A stretch of DNA of 64,000 nt from Amphibalanus amphitrite. Its lineage: Eukaryota > Arthropoda > Thecostraca > Balanomorpha > Balanidae. How positions within the stretch are numbered: the stretch's first letter is position 1; each line of letters opens with the position of its first letter. The translations under genes and the position numbers were made by a program. Positions 11,801-21,536 of the stretch are shown here, in pieces. The notes under the pieces were generated by a model. It made no database searches and was not told the origin of the DNA. It saw nothing but the letters and a program-made list of their open reading frames with translations. The stretch is from contig NW_024882030.1 in the NCBI RefSeq assembly GCF_019059575.1, positions 401,693 to 465,692 of the forward strand. The letters run 5' to 3'.

Positions 11801-14800
11801 GTCACGCTATTAAAGAAAATCCTCGAGACAGGAGAGCCCGAAGCCCTATCCAACGCGATTGTGTCGCGAGGTAGCGTGCATGGGCGTGATACGCGTCAGG
11901 CCGACCTGCTCGATTTACCCGTGATTAGAACGGAATCCGGGCGCCGCCGGTTCCTATACGCCACTGTATCGCAGTATAACGCTCTGCCTCAGGCGCTGCG
12001 CAATCTCGGTCACAGGCTCTTTCGGAGGGAGTATCGGAAGCTCCTACTGCGTGAGCAACACGGCGACCCGGCCAGTGTGTAGCGGCGCGGTGGCGCAAAT
12101 GTGAATATGTGTGCAAATGTGATGCGTGTGTGTTGTATGTAATGTTGTGCCCACCTCATTCGTTTCACCTGACTCGGCAGCCAATAATAGCCATTTTCGG
12201 ATGGATCGGCTTGCCACGATAAGTACATTACAATACAATACAATACAATCAGCACAACATACCACAAGTTAAATAAAAAAAAACTACCAAACTCCGCCCA
12301 ACTAATATTAATAAACATTACAGCCAAACTAATGGCCTAAATAAAAATATATCTCAAATCCTAACAGTTATCGCGGGTGATGGCGCTATGAGTTGCTATT
12401 ATCCAAAACAGATGCAAATAAACATGTTTGTATGTCCTATGTATGTTTGTTTTAAAAACGTTGCAGCGGCGCTGGGAACTGCAGTCTTAGATCTGGGTAT
12501 GTTTGGCATATGCAACTCTTCATATACACATTAACCCTATTTCGGACGGGGAGGCCTTTCAGGATTTTCTTGTACAATTGCCAAACGCCGCGAGACATTC
12601 AGCTCATATTTGGTGACTTTTCCTAAATGCTCATTGCGCACATCTCAGCAAAAAAAAAAATGCCGGGTCAGGTCAGGTCAGGTAACCAGAGCGGGTTTGT
12701 TGACCCCACCTCAGAAAAGTTTGCAAACACGTCAGAGCTTGAGTTTTTCACGAAGTTATTTCCTCTCATCAAGTCTTCAAAACAGTACCTGCAGTATGTA
12801 TCGTTTGTATATCTCAGAATTTTTGATCTGTGACCTGAGGTTAGGTCAGAGTCGTGACCTTTACATTGCAAGCCTATGGAAAAGTATTGAAATGCGACCT
12901 GCACCTCGAGTAAACGAGTCAAAACCACCCAATTCATTAAGAATTGTGACAAATTATCTTATCTGTAATGATCCAGGTGCCATTTACTGACAGGGACACC
13001 GGGGAGGGTTATCTGAGCCGAGATCATGTGGTGATATCTACCATACATCAATGCTCACAATACTTACAATATTGACAATGCTTTTGCTTACAACACTTAC
13101 AATACTTACGATGAGACCAGCAAGCACTCTGCCGTTACAGTTCTAACTTCTGTTTCGAAAACCGACGTTACACACATTCGCTGCCAGCATAACATGTATT
13201 GTTTGACAGTAACAAAATACAATTGACATCTGAACCCCAAACGGACCGCCATCCACATTCCACTCAAATTGTATAACCCTGACCGGTCAGGGCGCGAATG
13301 GAGGTCATCTCCTGGGCATTACACTCAGCCCTTGCACAAAATATTGACAGGGGGCAGGTAGTCTCTCTTATAGCTGCTGACACCTCTAAAGCTTTTGACA
13401 GCGTTGAGCATGGCCGGCTCGTGGAGAAGCTGGGGCTGGTATGGTATTGACCCCTGGTGGTTTGCCGACTGGCTCAGTGACCGCAAACAGACGGTCAGGG
13501 GCGGCTCGGAGTCCCTCCCGGTTTCCCACGGTGTGGTACAGGGTAGTATTCTTGGACCGATACTTTTTACAGTTTTTACCAACGACCTTCCGTCTCACGT
13601 ACCGTGCGGCAGACTGATTATGTACGCGGACGACACACAATTCATTAATACCTGTGGACAGACCAGTATCGGAGAACACGCAGCCGACCTAGAGGTCATG
13701 CTCGGGGTGGTCCAGGCATGGTACAATCAAAACAGCCTGAGGATAAACCCGTCAAAAACAGAACTGATCATGTTCGGAAAAAATCACGGAGCCGATTTTT
13801 CTATCCAGTTTGCCGGTGCAGTAGTTCAGCCATGTGAGAAGGTGAAGGTGCTGGGAGTGGTGCTCGACTCGCGCCTACAGTGGGTGGACCACGTGTCCTT
13901 AGTGGTGCGCCGGTGCTACAGCACCTTATCAGGTCTCTCAAAATTCTCCCATCGGCTGCCGAGTTCGGTCAAAAAACTAGTCGTCGAGTCCCTGGTGTTC
14001 CCACACATTTTGTACTGCGCTACTGTTTGGGGCGGGTGTAATAAAACCCAAAGACATAGGGTTCAGAAAATTCTAAACCATGCCGCGCAGATCGTGTCGG
14101 GATGTTCACGTCGGACGCACGTTACGCCACTTCTAGCCCAACTGGACTGGCAGAGCGTGGACTCCCTCATACGCGAGAGAGATATCATTACCGTCCACAA
14201 GCTGACACACTCGCATCTGGCTCCTGTCAGACTGAAACACAAGGCGCTGTGAGGTGTCAAGCCGCTGTACCCGGGCTACGGAGGCGGGTCACCTGGAGCT
14301 GCCCCAGGTGCGCTCTGAGCGGGCCCGGCGGCACTTTTGTTTCCGGGCCGCTATGAGCTGGAACGATGCCTCTGATGCTGTCAGGGAGCCAGTAACTGTC
14401 GCCACGTGTCGTGCGAGACTGCGATCAAAGTGAGCTTCTGCACTGTGATGACTGCATTTTAACTCTGTATCAACTTTGTGTATTAATCTGTAGAACGCGT
14501 CGCGAGGTACAGTGTTTTATAGTTAGGCTGTGATTCTTGAGCGGTGACAATAATATGTAGGTATGTAGAAACCATGTGATCATAATTTGTATGTAGGTAC
14601 CAATACCATACATGATGCTTCAATGTATATTGACGCAAGCTTTAAAACCCACCATGTGGAGGCTTAAGATCGTAAATAAATAAATAAATAAAATATCTCA
14701 CCTCACAGTGATCATTACAACAATAGCACCGACTTGATAGTGGATTTCAAAGTACTTGCATCAGCTCTTCCTGCTATTGCAGACGATCATCTCCTCAGGG

Positions 14801-17800
14801 TAATGTTGTTCGGGACATGAACGAAGATCGTTTTCGGAGTTTCATAAGTGCTACTGCAACAGCCTGGCACAAAACAGGACTTGTACGCTCTTCTCTGCAC
14901 TTTGCCCTTCAGTATATCACAAAAGAATTGTTTAGAATCCATCTTACGCTTCTTTCACAGTCTCCCTTGCCACCGTAGGGCGTAGATAGATTGCTGTTGC
15001 TGATAAGTTAAGGCACGGTAGATAGAAATTACCTCGGTTCTCAACGCCTTAAGTTATTTTCATAAAAAAGAACAAATAAATGATCAATAAGATGACAGGA
15101 ATGTAAACATTTTAATCGTAAAGTAGTACAAATATTGGAATGAGCTTTTGCTTTTCAGCATCCTCCGATTCATCATCTTTATCATTTGAAAATTCGAGGT
15201 ACATAAAATGTTTATCACGCGCTCAATGTTAAGTGGGAATATAGTACACGGCAGACACATCAATTTTTGACACTGAACATTTCATCCGTAAATGTTTTGG
15301 CATAATTTAAAGTTAAAAACAGCGCGAATGGCAGAGTGAAGCAAACAACATCTTTCACCCATTGATATAACATGTAATTTGTGGTGCGCCAGATGCGCCA
15401 TTATTTGTCAACCGCAGAATGTGACATGTGACGTAACAGCATCAAGAGCATCTTTTTTCAAGAACTTTTCAAAACAAGTTTCCTATCTTTCTTCCCCCAT
15501 TTCTCTCAGCATATTGATTTTATGAGGCAATGGTATGCACCATAAATTCTGTGAAAATAGTTTGATCATTTTCATGCATTCTTAAAAAATCGAGTTCCCA
15601 ACCCCATTCTTTCCATCAAAGGCGCCGGCGAAAACTTCTGTATTAGCAATCACCGCGAGACTCACAAGCTGAAAATTTCTGAGCCGGCGATCGCAAGAAG
15701 ATTCACGAATCACAAGTCCACAACTTCTGACGCAATGATCCCAGGGAGCCTAACAATTTTTCGGGTTTGTCCGGGTGATTATGGCTCAGTGACCCTGACT
15801 GACACATAGTACGGACCAGCGCACAGTGGGGATTTTTCCGATCTAGCACCTATTTATTCGTAGAGGGCAAACCATAGGTAGAATTGTAGCCAGATTGTGC
15901 ACAGATGTTGGCTGGTGTGTCCTGGTGAGAATTTTACCTGTAAATGTGCATAATCAACATAGTATAGGGGGTTCAATTGGACCCCCCGCTCAGCCGTTTG
16001 GCCCCTGATCAAGCTAGAGCTTCGCGGAAAAGTCAAGCATGCTGCCTATGACGAAATTAGGCCGAATATATCCAATTTCAAAGTCCAAGGTCATAAGCTG
16101 ACTTTCCAAGTCAGTTTAATGACCCAACTAAAGTTGGGAAATCGAGACCTCTTGAAACTTCGCAAAGTTAGGGTGTTACGGGGTATTTTGGGGTGCTGAT
16201 CACGAATTTCATGTTAGTTTTGATCACAGACGATGTCTTTATGCATTTAGGCCAGGTCGGGTCAGGTCACGTTAGATCAATTAGTAGGCGTCCTGCCGGC
16301 CATCCATAGAAGTGTCACCTACTACTGATAGCTTCGTAACATGGAACGAAGGCACTAGAAATACTTCGTAAATATTCAAATGACTGCTAAATTCGAAATC
16401 AGCACCAAAAACTACCCTAGAAACAAGTAAAACTCGAAAAAGTGAACCAAGGTCATCAAAAGGCCAATGACCTTGACTTGACCTTCACGTGACCTTGACT
16501 CCCACCATTATGCATGGCACCAACATCATTTCACATATTTGAACGTTTAAAACCACAAAAAGACTGGAAACCGCGGATAATGTGAGCTGGCATACGCCGA
16601 ATCGCGATTCCGGCCAAACATGGTCTCGAGAAATATGCCACAGGTCAAAGGTCAGTTGGGTCAGAGTCATGAAATTTTTAGATTAGATGTAAAATTGATG
16701 ATCTCGAGGGTACCGAAAGTTTCGGCGCGATCGGCCGCTTTTTGCGCGAGTAATTTGCGGAATACCATGGGGTTTTATCCGACCCCTTCCCTCTCCCCCT
16801 CCCCACAAGTGCGATGGTTAATAAGGTTACGGTATGTATAATTTACGGTTGTCATCCTATTCCTAATGAATGTGTCTCAGAAAATATGCATCATATAAAT
16901 CACGAAGTAAAATTATTCGCCTATGTCCGGAACATACCTGTATCGTGCTGTTTGCCCTAGCGCTCCTCGAGTGGGGTGTTAAGATACTCTAATGTGAATA
17001 TTCTGTGTTCAGGCAAGTTTCGGCAGCCAAACTAGGCGTTGTCTTGTGCAGAAGAAAGTGGCGAATTCGATAGGATATATTTCGGAGTGGAAAAGTGTGG
17101 AGAACATTGTTGATTTCCTACATTTATTTAGAATACCATTCCTTCAATATGGTGTCTGTAAGGGTTTTTTGTAAAGGGCATTTTTGTGACCTTAGTAAGG
17201 TTGTGGCATACTTTCTGTTTGCCATTCCATTCCTAATAAAGGTGCCTTTCAGACGATATGCAACTTGAAGACCTCGCAAGATTAAAACCAACAGGACAGG
17301 ACAATGAAATTGAGCTATACTTTCGGGCCTTGCTGAGCCCATTGAGTAATCACGCATGAGTGTGAACTTTGGGCGCATTTTTCCTAGTTTTGCTGTGGAC
17401 ATACAGATAAAACAATGCCATATATAAAAAATTCAGACATTTCTTAGCCCTACTGACACAAAAAATAAACAAAAATCCAAAAAATATTTTTTGAATTAAT
17501 AGGCGCTAGATCGGAAAAATCGCCGCGCTGCAGCGCGGCGATTTTTTATCTGAGCTAGCGTGAGGTACGCTAGTAACTAACGCGTTCCAACGTCGCCACA
17601 TAACCCTTCTCACCAGTGATGTCCAGTCTCTTCGACGACTGAGGCAGCAGCCGCAGCCACTTGCCGGAGCTGTCCACAGGTGGGCTCACATCGAGCCGCT
17701 CCAGAGCCTTCAGCGGCTCCAGCAGCGCCTCCAGCTGCCAGTCGCTGATGCCGGCCGGCAGCGTCAGCTCACGCAGACTGGAGGCGTTGGCACGCGCCAG

Positions 17801-19377
17801 CCGGCGCAGGGCAGAGACCCGCAGCTTAAAGCCGTGCAGGTTGGCCTTCTCCAGATCGTGGCAGGTGGCCGCTGGAATAAAGCAACACAAGTCAGTGAAG
17901 AAGTGATCGCTCATATGGACAAGGAATAACAGTTACAGCGGGACAAAGCGTACCATGTCGTGTGTAGCGCGTTTCACACAGGACTCACCGACCAGTCGGA
18001 GGTCGGTGTCCGTCTCAGCGGTCGGCGCCTGCAATTCGGTCATCTTCGGCTGGTCCTGCACCTTCAACACGAGCTCTAGGCTCGTGGCCGGCGCCGGGAC
18101 CTCTCCACCGCGGGTTTTCTGATCGGTTAGCTGCCGCCGACAGTCGCTGACGATATCGTCGACGGCGGCCCGCCACCGACGGCAGACTGTCGGCACCGAA
18201 GGAACAGGGGGATCGGGTGGCATGTCAGCGACAAACATCAAAGTCAAAGTTCAAATACAGGCAGCGTTAGAAATTCTAAAAAATATAACATCGATATTCC
18301 ATATAATGGCAACCGGAATTCACCTAGCTACAAGCCATTCATTGGAGTTTATATATCCACCCAGACTTTCCCAACTTGCTGAACTCTCAGTTGGCTAAGG
18401 AAACATACCACATCGACTCGGATGATAGTTATTGTGACACACGACCTCGCCAGTCGCCAGGACACTCACCCCGCCTGGCTCGGAACATGTCCCTGCAGTC
18501 CACCCTGCTCAGCACCATCTTCAGAAGCTCGGTATCAAGGTGGTAGATGTTGGTCTCGCGAGGAGCGGGCGGCCTCAGCTTACCGGACGCCGGCCCAATC
18601 TCCTCCGTAGTTGGGGTGACGTCACAACTGGTGGTGGTGGAGTCACACTTGTCACAGGTGTCGGCCTTCGGTGAGACCACCTCTTCGCCGTCACTGTGGT
18701 GAAATGACGTCAGAGTGACGTAGTAAGACGTCATCTAAGGTCAGTCATAAGGCGATAATTTCGAGATGTCTTCATTTTACCGAGACAGCACCGTATCATG
18801 GACGCCCACGTAAGCCCATCCAGTGTCTTACAGACAAACTGTATACACAACCGGGTTGGTTCTTACAGACAAAATGCCCACACAACCAGGTTGACTCTTA
18901 CAAACTGTCTACACAACCGGGTTGACTATTACCGACAAACTGTCTACACCAAGTGTCATCCCTTGCAGCCAAAGGCGGCTGCCTCTAATGTTTACTCTTA
19001 TCTTTGCCCCCCCCCCCCAGTGCCACCCCTCCTGCCTCTCAGTCTCACCTCTGGGGACGGCCGGATGGCGCCGCTCGCCGGCGGACCTCCTGCCGCAGCT
19101 CCTCCACGACGACCTGGCGAGTGGTGCGCTCCTCGAGGACAGCCTGTCGCAGGCGGACTACCTCTTCACGTAGATGGACCACCTCCTGACGCAGTGTGGC
19201 GTTGTCTCCCTTCAGTGCGGCGTTGTCTCCCTTCAGTGTGGTCACTTCTCCCTTCAGTGTGGCGTTGTCTCCCTTCAGTACGGCGTTGTCTCCCTTCAGT
19301 GTGGCCACTTCTCCCTTCAAACCAGCCATCTCTTCACGAAGAGCAGCCAGCTCTCCGCACAGATCTTCTAAGTCCAT
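2844..19377 (-). CDS. Gene A: coiled-coil / F-box / LRR protein (7 predicted exons)
   Basis: Predicted exons on the minus strand: 19377-19049 coiled coil; 18693-18470 and 18186-17989 F-box; 17871-17614, 9600-9457, 9015-8802 and 2994-2852 LRR. All use GT-AG borders and keep one frame, giving about 505 residues if translation stops at the TGA at 2844-2846. The F-box core ([20 protein letters not shown], then VCRRWR) is rebuilt across a phase-1 intron. By family knowledge such proteins link SKP1-cullin ubiquitin ligases to substrates through the LRR. The ATG at 19377 directly follows a splice acceptor, so an upstream 5' UTR exon is likely. The N-terminus lacks about 30 residues present in B and C. 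The final border (CCCCA/GTAAGT) could be a donor to a further exon. Introns hold the gypsy element, LINE remnants, a foldback and a hAT-like element. Confidence 0.75.
3282..3471 (+). repeat. 5' LTR of the gypsy element
   Basis: The LTR is short (190 bp) and GC-rich, with TG...CA ends. It contains the palindrome GTCACGTGAC at 3359-3368 and a second CACGTG at 3463-3468, both E-box-like sites that could drive transcription. I see no TATA box. Confidence 0.95.
3472..3486 (+). other. Candidate primer-binding site
   Basis: The sequence TGGTGGCAGCGG begins directly after the 5' LTR. TGG complements the CCA end of a tRNA, as expected for minus-strand priming. I cannot assign the tRNA from sequence alone. 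Confidence 0.55.
3497..4612 (+). CDS. gag: Gag polyprotein of the gypsy element
   Basis: The first ATG in this frame is at 3497 (MPEDAKS), giving 371 residues; the open frame extends slightly upstream without an ATG. The N-terminal half resembles a capsid region. The section around residues 215-340 is a low-complexity, Arg/Ser/Gly/Pro-rich run with repeated RRGDS/RRDDS units, likely RNA-binding. A CCHC zinc knuckle ([15 protein letters not shown]-x2-C-x4-H-x4-C) sits just before the stop and should bind the RNA genome. The last codons overlap the pol frame at a slippery site. Confidence 0.9.
   Translation: MPEDAKSATLSGTATVPVIRVSLSDFPVYDGSSAPDRFIQQCERLAALGGIADGQLQTVIAARCRGLALEIVEADGEVVDVTGRLRAAFGAGTSELAVSRLGSAVKGDAPVLEYATRIKELVRDACPEFYDASGKVKTICVPAHKAALYRHLLIGLSPQEKLLLSRQNVSTFDAAVDVLRREETLAEAFGEEERRASAWVQWADREVMGVGRGDMMSPTPSGDRNQEDSSRRERDRPSVERARRSPSPARGSWGRSRAVAAGGRSGGSPYAPSRGGPRGSPRRDDSPWPTRRGDPRRAPRRGDSPWAARRGDSRPAPRRDDASPDSEEEWRPGRPGGRRGSPAPPDRTRREVRCWSCRGYGHLKRQCPNGY
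4597..4603 (+). promoter_or_regulatory. -1 ribosomal frameshift site CCCAAAC
   Basis: In the gag frame the codons read C CCA AAC, matching the X XXY YYZ slippery rule. Slipping back one base gives CCC AAA C and enters the pol frame. The site lies 6 nt before the gag stop TAG (4610-4612). A downstream stimulatory structure is expected but I did not establish one. Confidence 0.8.
4597..8319 (+). CDS. pol: Pol polyprotein: protease, RT, RNase H, integrase
   Basis: About 1240 codons lie in the -1 frame relative to gag, expressed as Gag-Pol. The aspartic protease motif LLDSGSQ is at about 4687-4707. The RT catalytic motif YCDD is at 5938-5949. RNase H begins near LYTDSS (about 6373-6390). The integrase HHCC zinc-binding region lies at about 7300-7425, and the catalytic residues are D 7507-7509, D 7684-7686 and E 7795-7797. 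The second spacing is 36 residues, one more than the usual 35, and the usual YHPQ-NG block reads YHHEAVG. Between RNase H and integrase (about 6740-6960) is a GC-rich Ala/Arg/Gly/Pro linker resembling the Gag low-complexity tract. I see no chromodomain at the C-terminus (PYEVRRP). No in-frame stop interrupts it. Confidence 0.93.
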   Translation, partial: PKRLLGQRGRRVMTLPTTRVNVNGFLVSDALLDSGSQLSLLDSRVFSVIAPNAELTAPARLLSATGHHLNAVGKCVLPVLIADGRTKDTEFTVVHNLSHDIVLGWDFMSENGVVLNCSPDASQIKVRTKKPISVPARSAVCLNVKVDRPVCVAGEYLFVGQSSNDVEICDSLLTPFSETEIPLYVRNRSDRVITIHRRSVIGYLESVEPVEAEPAERVGEAQVNAVSADDSRFVGKSTADILSEFVVGEPLSATQRDRLADLLRSYPEIFSRSYADIGTYNGGDVDLELLPGVRPQFVRPYPVPWAREDQLKAQLDELQSCGVIEEGEPSDWNSPIILVPKGKDKREFRIVQDMRSLNKCLMPKTFVFPNIDDFIFSLGDWKIASSLDIKSAFWNLCLTEESSKICAFYALGKTYYPRRMPMGCMQSSYFLHLVMRRVLGDLPGVHIYCDDILCTSSSIEDHFRLLHSVFERLRSAGLKIAPEKCKLFQTSLTYLGHLITPDGISIDPSRLKVIDEMPRPSSIKQAKRVLGFFGWFRKFFKSFSTVAEPLVVLSNADKFYWNSELEQCFLQLKSELTAHVVLSYPRKDCPFILYTDSSSSGSGQVLSQIWPDGQERIVAFSGNRYSRAQRKWTIFELELFSFIQGLKKWFKYLADNEFRWICDCKSALQILKNKEWINPRLVRWRAFVSQFRFTTEHRGASQMRHVDALSRLHEDAPASEDDAESDGVAPAARALRPEPVSGPEPVRVSRGGRGAARGAAGGRARRALGDNNLDAEPPIVPSEARRQTNATSAELEGSPCALDGVLKEQPVEPEAAREVLMTTADFLVQQALKPESVIWYQKHDRNCRAIAHRLKHNKWPRYAPPVLRRLSADQFTFRNGMLFRGDQIVWPLSKRFEMLYNHHDVSQHAHGGAGKLYELLSRHLWYPGLRSDCTDYVKSCTRCCQRKDTRAHRSPLLPQRASYPNEVLVIDILSMPRGNVHGCSMILTCVDKFTGYLTYYPLRSGAADYVVEALTQHFLTFGPPERIESDAGSNLLKHGHVKVLCQHFGVNIRVSVGYHHEAVGAVERRHLDIKRRLRAVSESGGADWETRLSGVVYSLNNEICDTTGYSPFFLYFLRHPNSPLSQLASAPKNKYSPDFVHEKLRLLSATLRQAQDRRDEMSGRYQRQFDKRYHVRDVCYREGDRLWVRNVTRASKMEDPWVGPFIVSSMVGRRHVEYITDRGVRRTHVQNTKPYEVRRP
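8411..8420 (+). other. Polypurine tract
   Basis: A purine run GGAAGGGGGG lies just upstream of the 3' LTR start, in the position where plus-strand DNA synthesis is primed. Confidence 0.75.
8424..8613 (+). repeat. 3' LTR of the gypsy element
   Basis: It has the same length and, as far as I can read, the same sequence as the 5' LTR, and is followed by the target repeat ACAAC (8614-8618). Confidence 0.95.
9601..10900. other. Gene A intron, no recognisable content
   Basis: This AT-rich sequence lies between LRR exons 4 and 5 of gene A. It has no domain-bearing ORF, TIR pair or tandem repeat that I can support. Confidence 0.5.
10931..12250 (+). pseudogene. LINE C-terminal remnant interrupted by a foldback
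   Basis: The frame 11717-12082 has the look of a LINE reverse-transcriptase C-terminus: an [13 protein letters not shown] block, then [17 protein letters not shown], then a YNALPQALR block. It is followed by a 3' UTR ending in AATAC repeats (12226-12250), a typical LINE tail. Upstream, 10931-11106 is an open frame that may be the interrupted 5' continuation, but I cannot prove it belongs to the same element. The element is 5'-truncated and not functional. Confidence 0.6.
11107..11727. mobile_element. Foldback element with ~194-bp inverted arms
   Basis: The left arm 11107-11300 and right arm 11535-11727 are reverse complements with no mismatch noticed by eye, separated by about 234 bp. The near-perfect arms point to recent origin or gene conversion. 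I see no clear target duplication. It splits the LINE remnant around it. Confidence 0.75.
12251..13290. other. Degenerate GGTCA-rich DNA
   Basis: A TTAACCC-like start near 12532 and several GGTCA/TGACC clusters (12664-12685, 12830-12860) indicate an old, eroded TTAA-class element. No right end can be placed. Nothing coding is seen. Confidence 0.4.
13310..14700 (+). pseudogene. 5'-truncated, frameshifted LINE reverse transcriptase
   Basis: Reverse-transcriptase blocks are visible in order: [12 protein letters not shown], then [10 protein letters not shown], then the catalytic YADD motif ([10 protein letters not shown], about 13617-13646), then [14 protein letters not shown], then [10 protein letters not shown]. 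The first block is in a different frame from the rest, so a frameshift lies near 13425-13440. The fragment ends with a 3' UTR and an AATA-repeat tail (14672-14692), marking plus orientation. It resembles Jockey/CR1-type LINEs; I do not assign a clade. Confidence 0.85.
14701..15816. other. Gene A intron, nothing recognised
   Basis: AT-rich, with no supported ORF, TIR or array. Confidence 0.5.
15817..17530. mobile_element. Non-autonomous hAT-like element carrying a TTAA-class element
   Basis: The left end CAGCGCACAGTGGGGATTTT pairs with a right end containing GATCGGAAAAATC; CAGNG ends fit the hAT consensus. The same structure recurs at 22620-24325. The interior from about 15965 to 16822 is related, in inverse orientation, to the TTAA element at 31360-32250, ending in GGTTAA near 16822. 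No 8-bp target duplication is visible. Nothing coding. Confidence 0.6.
17515..17546. repeat. Perfect 32-bp palindrome
   Basis: Each half is AAAAATCGCCGCGCTG and its complement, centred at 17530/17531, exactly at the right end of the hAT-like element. It may be two element ends abutting head to head. Confidence 0.9.
18830..18955. repeat. Intronic minisatellite shared by genes A, B and C
   Basis: Units of about 30-35 bp contain ACAAACTGTCTACACAACCG. Related units occupy the equivalent intron of gene B (about 30590-30740) and of gene C (60715-60850 and 61875-61960). Confidence 0.7.
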
Positions 19378-19570
19378 CTGGAACACAAATGATAAGTAGG
19401 TACAGTCCACAGCAGAAGTAATGTGGGGTTTCAGTCATGGGTATGTTCTGCTTCTGAAGCTTAGGAACGATTTACCAGACTACAATAAAACTGTGAATGT
19501 AGCTTATATGTATTGTCACCCTTGCAGCTGCAACTTTAGCTACTGACATCTTCTTTTCGATCACTCCGCA

Positions 19571-20005
19571 TTAACCCGGCAGTTGCTGGGTTATTTCACT
19601 ACCCACCGTTTGCTGGGGGGGGGGGGGCGTTAAACGCCCCCAGCCGATAACTCGCGAACCAATAGGCGCAGCGAAACGCACGAGGCGGCAAACAAAAGAA
19701 CGCGACGAGAAGCTTCAGATGAGTACTTTAAAGTTGAATTTTGAGGTCACAGGTCGGGTCAAGGTCAGGTCAAACACCTGAAATCGGGCTTTCAGTAGCA
19801 TGGACTTCAGGACTTCGCAATGGGCGCCTCTCGTCATCAGCTCTGTCAAAACGGTGCACAATCCATCATATAAGGCCTACAAGAGTGTCTGCTCCATGTA
19901 GGGGTCAGTCAAGCATAGGTCAGGCCTAGGGTCAAGGTCAGGTCAACCGGGTAGGCAAATATCCCCGAAAATCAAAACTGATATTCGCAGCCTGTGACAC
20001 ATGTT
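19571..20005 (+). mobile_element. Truncated TTAA element, family 3
   Basis: It starts at TTAA with end CCCGGCAGTTGCTGGG and a G-run/GTTAAAC/C-run hairpin (about 19614-19641). The sequence matches, in reverse, the complete copy at 52564-53490. Its right part is missing where the family 2 element begins at 20006. Confidence 0.7.
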
Positions 20006-21187
20006 TTAACCCGCGCCCTGCTGGGGGTCCTGGATTTCCACGCCCTGCTGGGGGGGGGGGGTGTTTGAACACCCCCCTTGTAACTCGGCTCCTGGGCCAC
20101 GTAGCGATACGCGGAAGGCGGCGTTCGAAAGAGCGTAAAAAATAATGACGAAATCACTTCGGTCAATTTTTTGGTCAGGTCAAAGGTCAGGTCACCAGAG
20201 GTCTTTGAAGGCAAAATTTCGCCGATTTCCAGGTCGAATGTCGAAAATTTCCAAGAAGCCAACGCATAACTCGGGAACCAATAGAGCTACAGCGCCGCGG
20301 AAAAGCGCAATCGATAGCCCTATTAACGCCCTTTCTGAGCAATTCTCTCAGATTTGACCTAACGTCAACGGTTTTGCCTGCAGGGGGCAAAAACTGCAAA
20401 AATAGCCGATTTTTTCGAAAACAGTTTTTCTGCAATAACTTTTGACCCAAGCCTTGTACGAGCTTACTTTTACCGGCATCGTGTTCCTCTCGTCAAGACG
20501 CATCGAATGAACTATAATTTGACCTTGAAAGGTCAACTTGAAAATTTGACCTCAGGTCAAGGTCATGACCTGACCGGAAAGGGTATGTTGCATATCAGTC
20601 GATCCGTATCGTCGAGCTGAACACATCTAAGGCGTTTTCATCGCTCTAGTATGTCTCTATCAAAAGTTATTTGCGAAAAACCATTCGTGACCTAAGATGA
20701 CCTCAGGGCATAAACAAGGGTCACGGACACCATTTTCAAGCTCAGTGTGTCTAAATCACTTGTAATTCGGTGTTTGGGAGCGTTTATAATGTCTTTCATC
20801 CAAAAGAGGCGCATTTCAATTTTCTCCCATTGACTTATAATGGGGAGGTCGCAAAATTGACCTGACCTTAGGTCATCGATATCAAAATTCTGAGATATAC
20901 ATTTTGTACATGCTATTGCTCTTAGCAATCGCTGAAAGTTTCAAAGCGATCGGTCTCTCGGTGTAGCTATGACAGACATTGAAAGTTTTTATGAGGTGAG
21001 GTCACTTCAAGTGACCTGGTGACCTGACCTTGAACGACCTTGGTCTGAAATTTTCACAACATGTGTAGAATTGATGTATGATAAGGTGTACAAAAAACGG
21101 CGGCGCTCCGCGCCGCCGTTTTTGAGATATTCGCGAAAAACCACAAGGGGGGGTGTTCAAACACCCCCCCAGCAGGGCGCGGGTTAA
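20006..21187 (+). mobile_element. TTAA element, family 2 (complete)
   Basis: TTAA borders (20006-20009 and 21184-21187) enclose ends TTAACCCGCGCCCTGCTGGG and complement. Poly-G/poly-C hairpins lie near 20050-20075 and 21147-21170. Many GGTCA/TGACC sites are present, including runs near 20530-20575. The left end is partly duplicated: CGCCCTGCTGGGGG occurs twice, about 35 bp apart. Non-coding. Confidence 0.8.
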
Positions 21188-21536
21188 AGGACAGGCGCAG
21201 GTTCGAGTCAAACATCGGTTCCGTGTTTCCATCCTCAAGACAGTCAAATCCAAGATACCTAAAAGAAACAGGTAGGTCGGGTGTTTTGAGTAAAGCCCTG
21301 GTGACGTCACGGACATTTCTTATATGGAGAATTTCGCCTTTAAGGAAAATATTCTACAAACGAAAATTTGTATTTTATAAGCAAAAAATACAGTCTTTCA
21401 ATTTCAATATGAAACTTATATAACTTAATTACAAAACTTAAAATCCTTTGAGTGTTTGTCCCAACCCCCTGCTATACCCTTGGTCACGTGACTAAAATGA
21501 TAAACTGCGTTTTACAATGTTATGACTTAACCCGGC

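Noticed and set aside
13395-14252. Host gene of 285 codons
   Set aside because: RT motifs including YADD, the frameshift and the AATA tail show a LINE fragment.
21192-21216. tRNA-like B box GGTTCGAGTC
   Set aside because: No A box, no cloverleaf and no acceptor stem nearby; a similar isolated match near 35373 was dropped for the same reason.
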